Source: Dastarcus helophoroides
Lineage: Eukaryota > Arthropoda > Insecta > Coleoptera > Bothrideridae
DNA length: 64,000 bases
Direction of reading: 5' to 3'
NCBI GenBank assembly: GCA_028583605.1
Contig: CM053328.1
Span: 34,083,578 to 34,147,577 of the forward strand
The translations under genes were made by a program, and so were the position numbers. The notes under the pieces were generated by a model. The model was not told the origin of the DNA. It made no database searches and saw only the letters and a program-made list of their open reading frames with translations. This document shows, one piece after another, positions 62,891 through 64,000 of the stretch (positions are counted from its first letter, which is position 1; every line of letters starts with the position of its first letter).

Positions 62891-64000
62891 CTCGGATTAT
62901 AATCCGCACTCGAGAGTTTACTTACTTTCATTTGTTTTATCCGAATGAGTCACAAACGCGAAATGCTTCCATTTCAACCCACTTGTATCAGCTGATTCAT
63001 GTTTTAATTTGTTTTAGATATCAAGTGGAAGTAAGAAGCGCTTCAATGACCATTAGATGCAACAATTGTTGGTAATTGAATCTAAATTCTATTAATTTCG
63101 TTTCCAACAGGGTACTGGACAGGACGTCCAATTTAGTACCATTACTGGTCACTGATGATTGGACCTAATATCCTATTAGGATATTCAGACAAAAAATTGA
63201 TGTAAGATGTGACTTTCATCTTTAATAAATAAACATAAAAATTATCTAATAAGTGAATATAATACAGTTTGACGTGGGATAATAATATCAAGGAGAAAAT
63301 TTCCTTGGACAATAAGACAAGAATTAGCGAAAAGAAAATGATGATTTTCTTTAATTAGCGGACACTCTGATTCTTAATATAACGCTATAGATTTTCGAAG
63401 TAGATGTTTTCTTTTATTTTTTGAGTTTAAAAAAATATTTTTCTACTCTTTTATGGTTTTCAGAATGCTAAGTTGCTCATTTTCGACTTTTTTTTCCCAA
63501 AATTTCGGTTAAATTTCAAAATTTTTCTCCTAGTTTTTCTCGAAAATTCTGTTTTTTTTAAATGTGTAAAAGAAATTGAAATTTTCAAAAAGAAACAAGA
63601 ATAATTTTTAACAGACAAAATCTTCAAAATAAGTCATATTTTTCAGAAAAATTAAAATAATATAAAAAAGCTGAAATCTTAAAAACCTATAATTAAAAAA
63701 AAGCAAAATATAGTTAAAGATTTGAAAAAACTTGGAAATTTTGGCAGTTGAAATTTTCAAAAATATGTAAGAATTATGAGAAAAGGTAGAAATGTTGAGA
63801 TAGTGGATATTTTAAAATATCGAAATTTCCAAAATGGGTCAACATTTTTAAAGTCTAAATTTTCAAAAAAATCGGATATTTCAAAAAGTCTACATTTGTA
63901 AATTTTTCAATAGAAGTAAGTATAGTCAAATAGTCGAGATTTTCAAAAAATATTCGCGACAAAGAAAAGTTTTGAAAAAATTCTACAAAAATGTTTAAAA
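62891..64000. promoter_or_regulatory. Upstream region of SWAP70/DEF6
   Basis: 5' flank on the minus strand. No clear TATA box or initiator could be assigned; a palindromic CCTAATATCCTATTAGGATAT lies at about 63164-63184. From about 63410 to the window end it grades into the same low-complexity A/T sequence as the introns. Most of the stretch holds nothing I can name. Confidence 0.35.

Overview
The window is AT-rich, repeat-dense animal nuclear DNA, almost certainly from an insect and perhaps a beetle (the order is a guess). The evidence is two intron-containing host genes, a tRNA gene read by RNA polymerase III, and a wide set of insect-type transposable elements: BEL/Pao, Ty3/gypsy, several non-LTR elements including an R4/Dong-like one, hAT, Merlin, Tigger/pogo and foldback elements.

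Host genes. A cytochrome b5-related fatty-acid-desaturase-like protein (Cyt-b5-r type) lies on the + strand in five exons (33524-43788). An EF-hand/PH/coiled-coil protein of the SWAP70/DEF6 family lies on the - strand in three exons (62890 down to 44182). The two genes converge with only 393 bp between their stop codons. A tRNA-Asp(GTC) gene lies in the last intron of SWAP70/DEF6. Both genes are stretched by repeats: the second intron of Cyt-b5-r is 8.2 kb of transposon debris, and the SWAP70/DEF6 introns (9.7 and 7.4 kb) are filled with unusual low-complexity sequence.

Layout. 1-6 kb: a BEL/Pao element split by a non-LTR element whose 959-codon ORF is open. 6-6.7 kb: a gypsy remnant. 6.7-17.8 kb: a cluster of minus-strand R4-like copies, one of which holds a 4.8-kb hAT with an open transposase; that hAT in turn holds an intact-looking Merlin element and a small hAT derivative. 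Each nested insertion can be closed by its target-site duplication. 17.8-21.9 kb: a dimeric 313-bp satellite split by a 3.16-kb DNA transposon whose transposase superfamily I cannot name. 22.3-26.3 kb: a non-LTR element with ORF1 and ORF2. 27.0-32.9 kb: two non-autonomous hAT elements with low-complexity interiors. 33.5-43.8 kb: the desaturase-like gene. Its large intron carries a tRNA-Asp relic split by a composite insertion made of an unidentified two-ORF relic, a Tigger element and an R4-like element. 44.2-62.9 kb: SWAP70/DEF6 with tandem and dispersed GTCGAAATTT-type sequence. 62.9-64 kb: upstream sequence.

Most likely new or under-described: (i) the 18.6-21.7 kb DDE transposon; (ii) dispersed palindromic units with a hammerhead-like core, resembling Penelope-like element termini; (iii) the R4-like insertion in tRNA-Asp that carries foreign cargo; (iv) a multi-kilobase strand-asymmetric domain made of GTCGAAATTT-like sequence. 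SWAP70/DEF6 also shows four single-base insertions whose removal makes every splice phase agree, which suggests assembly errors or very recent decay.
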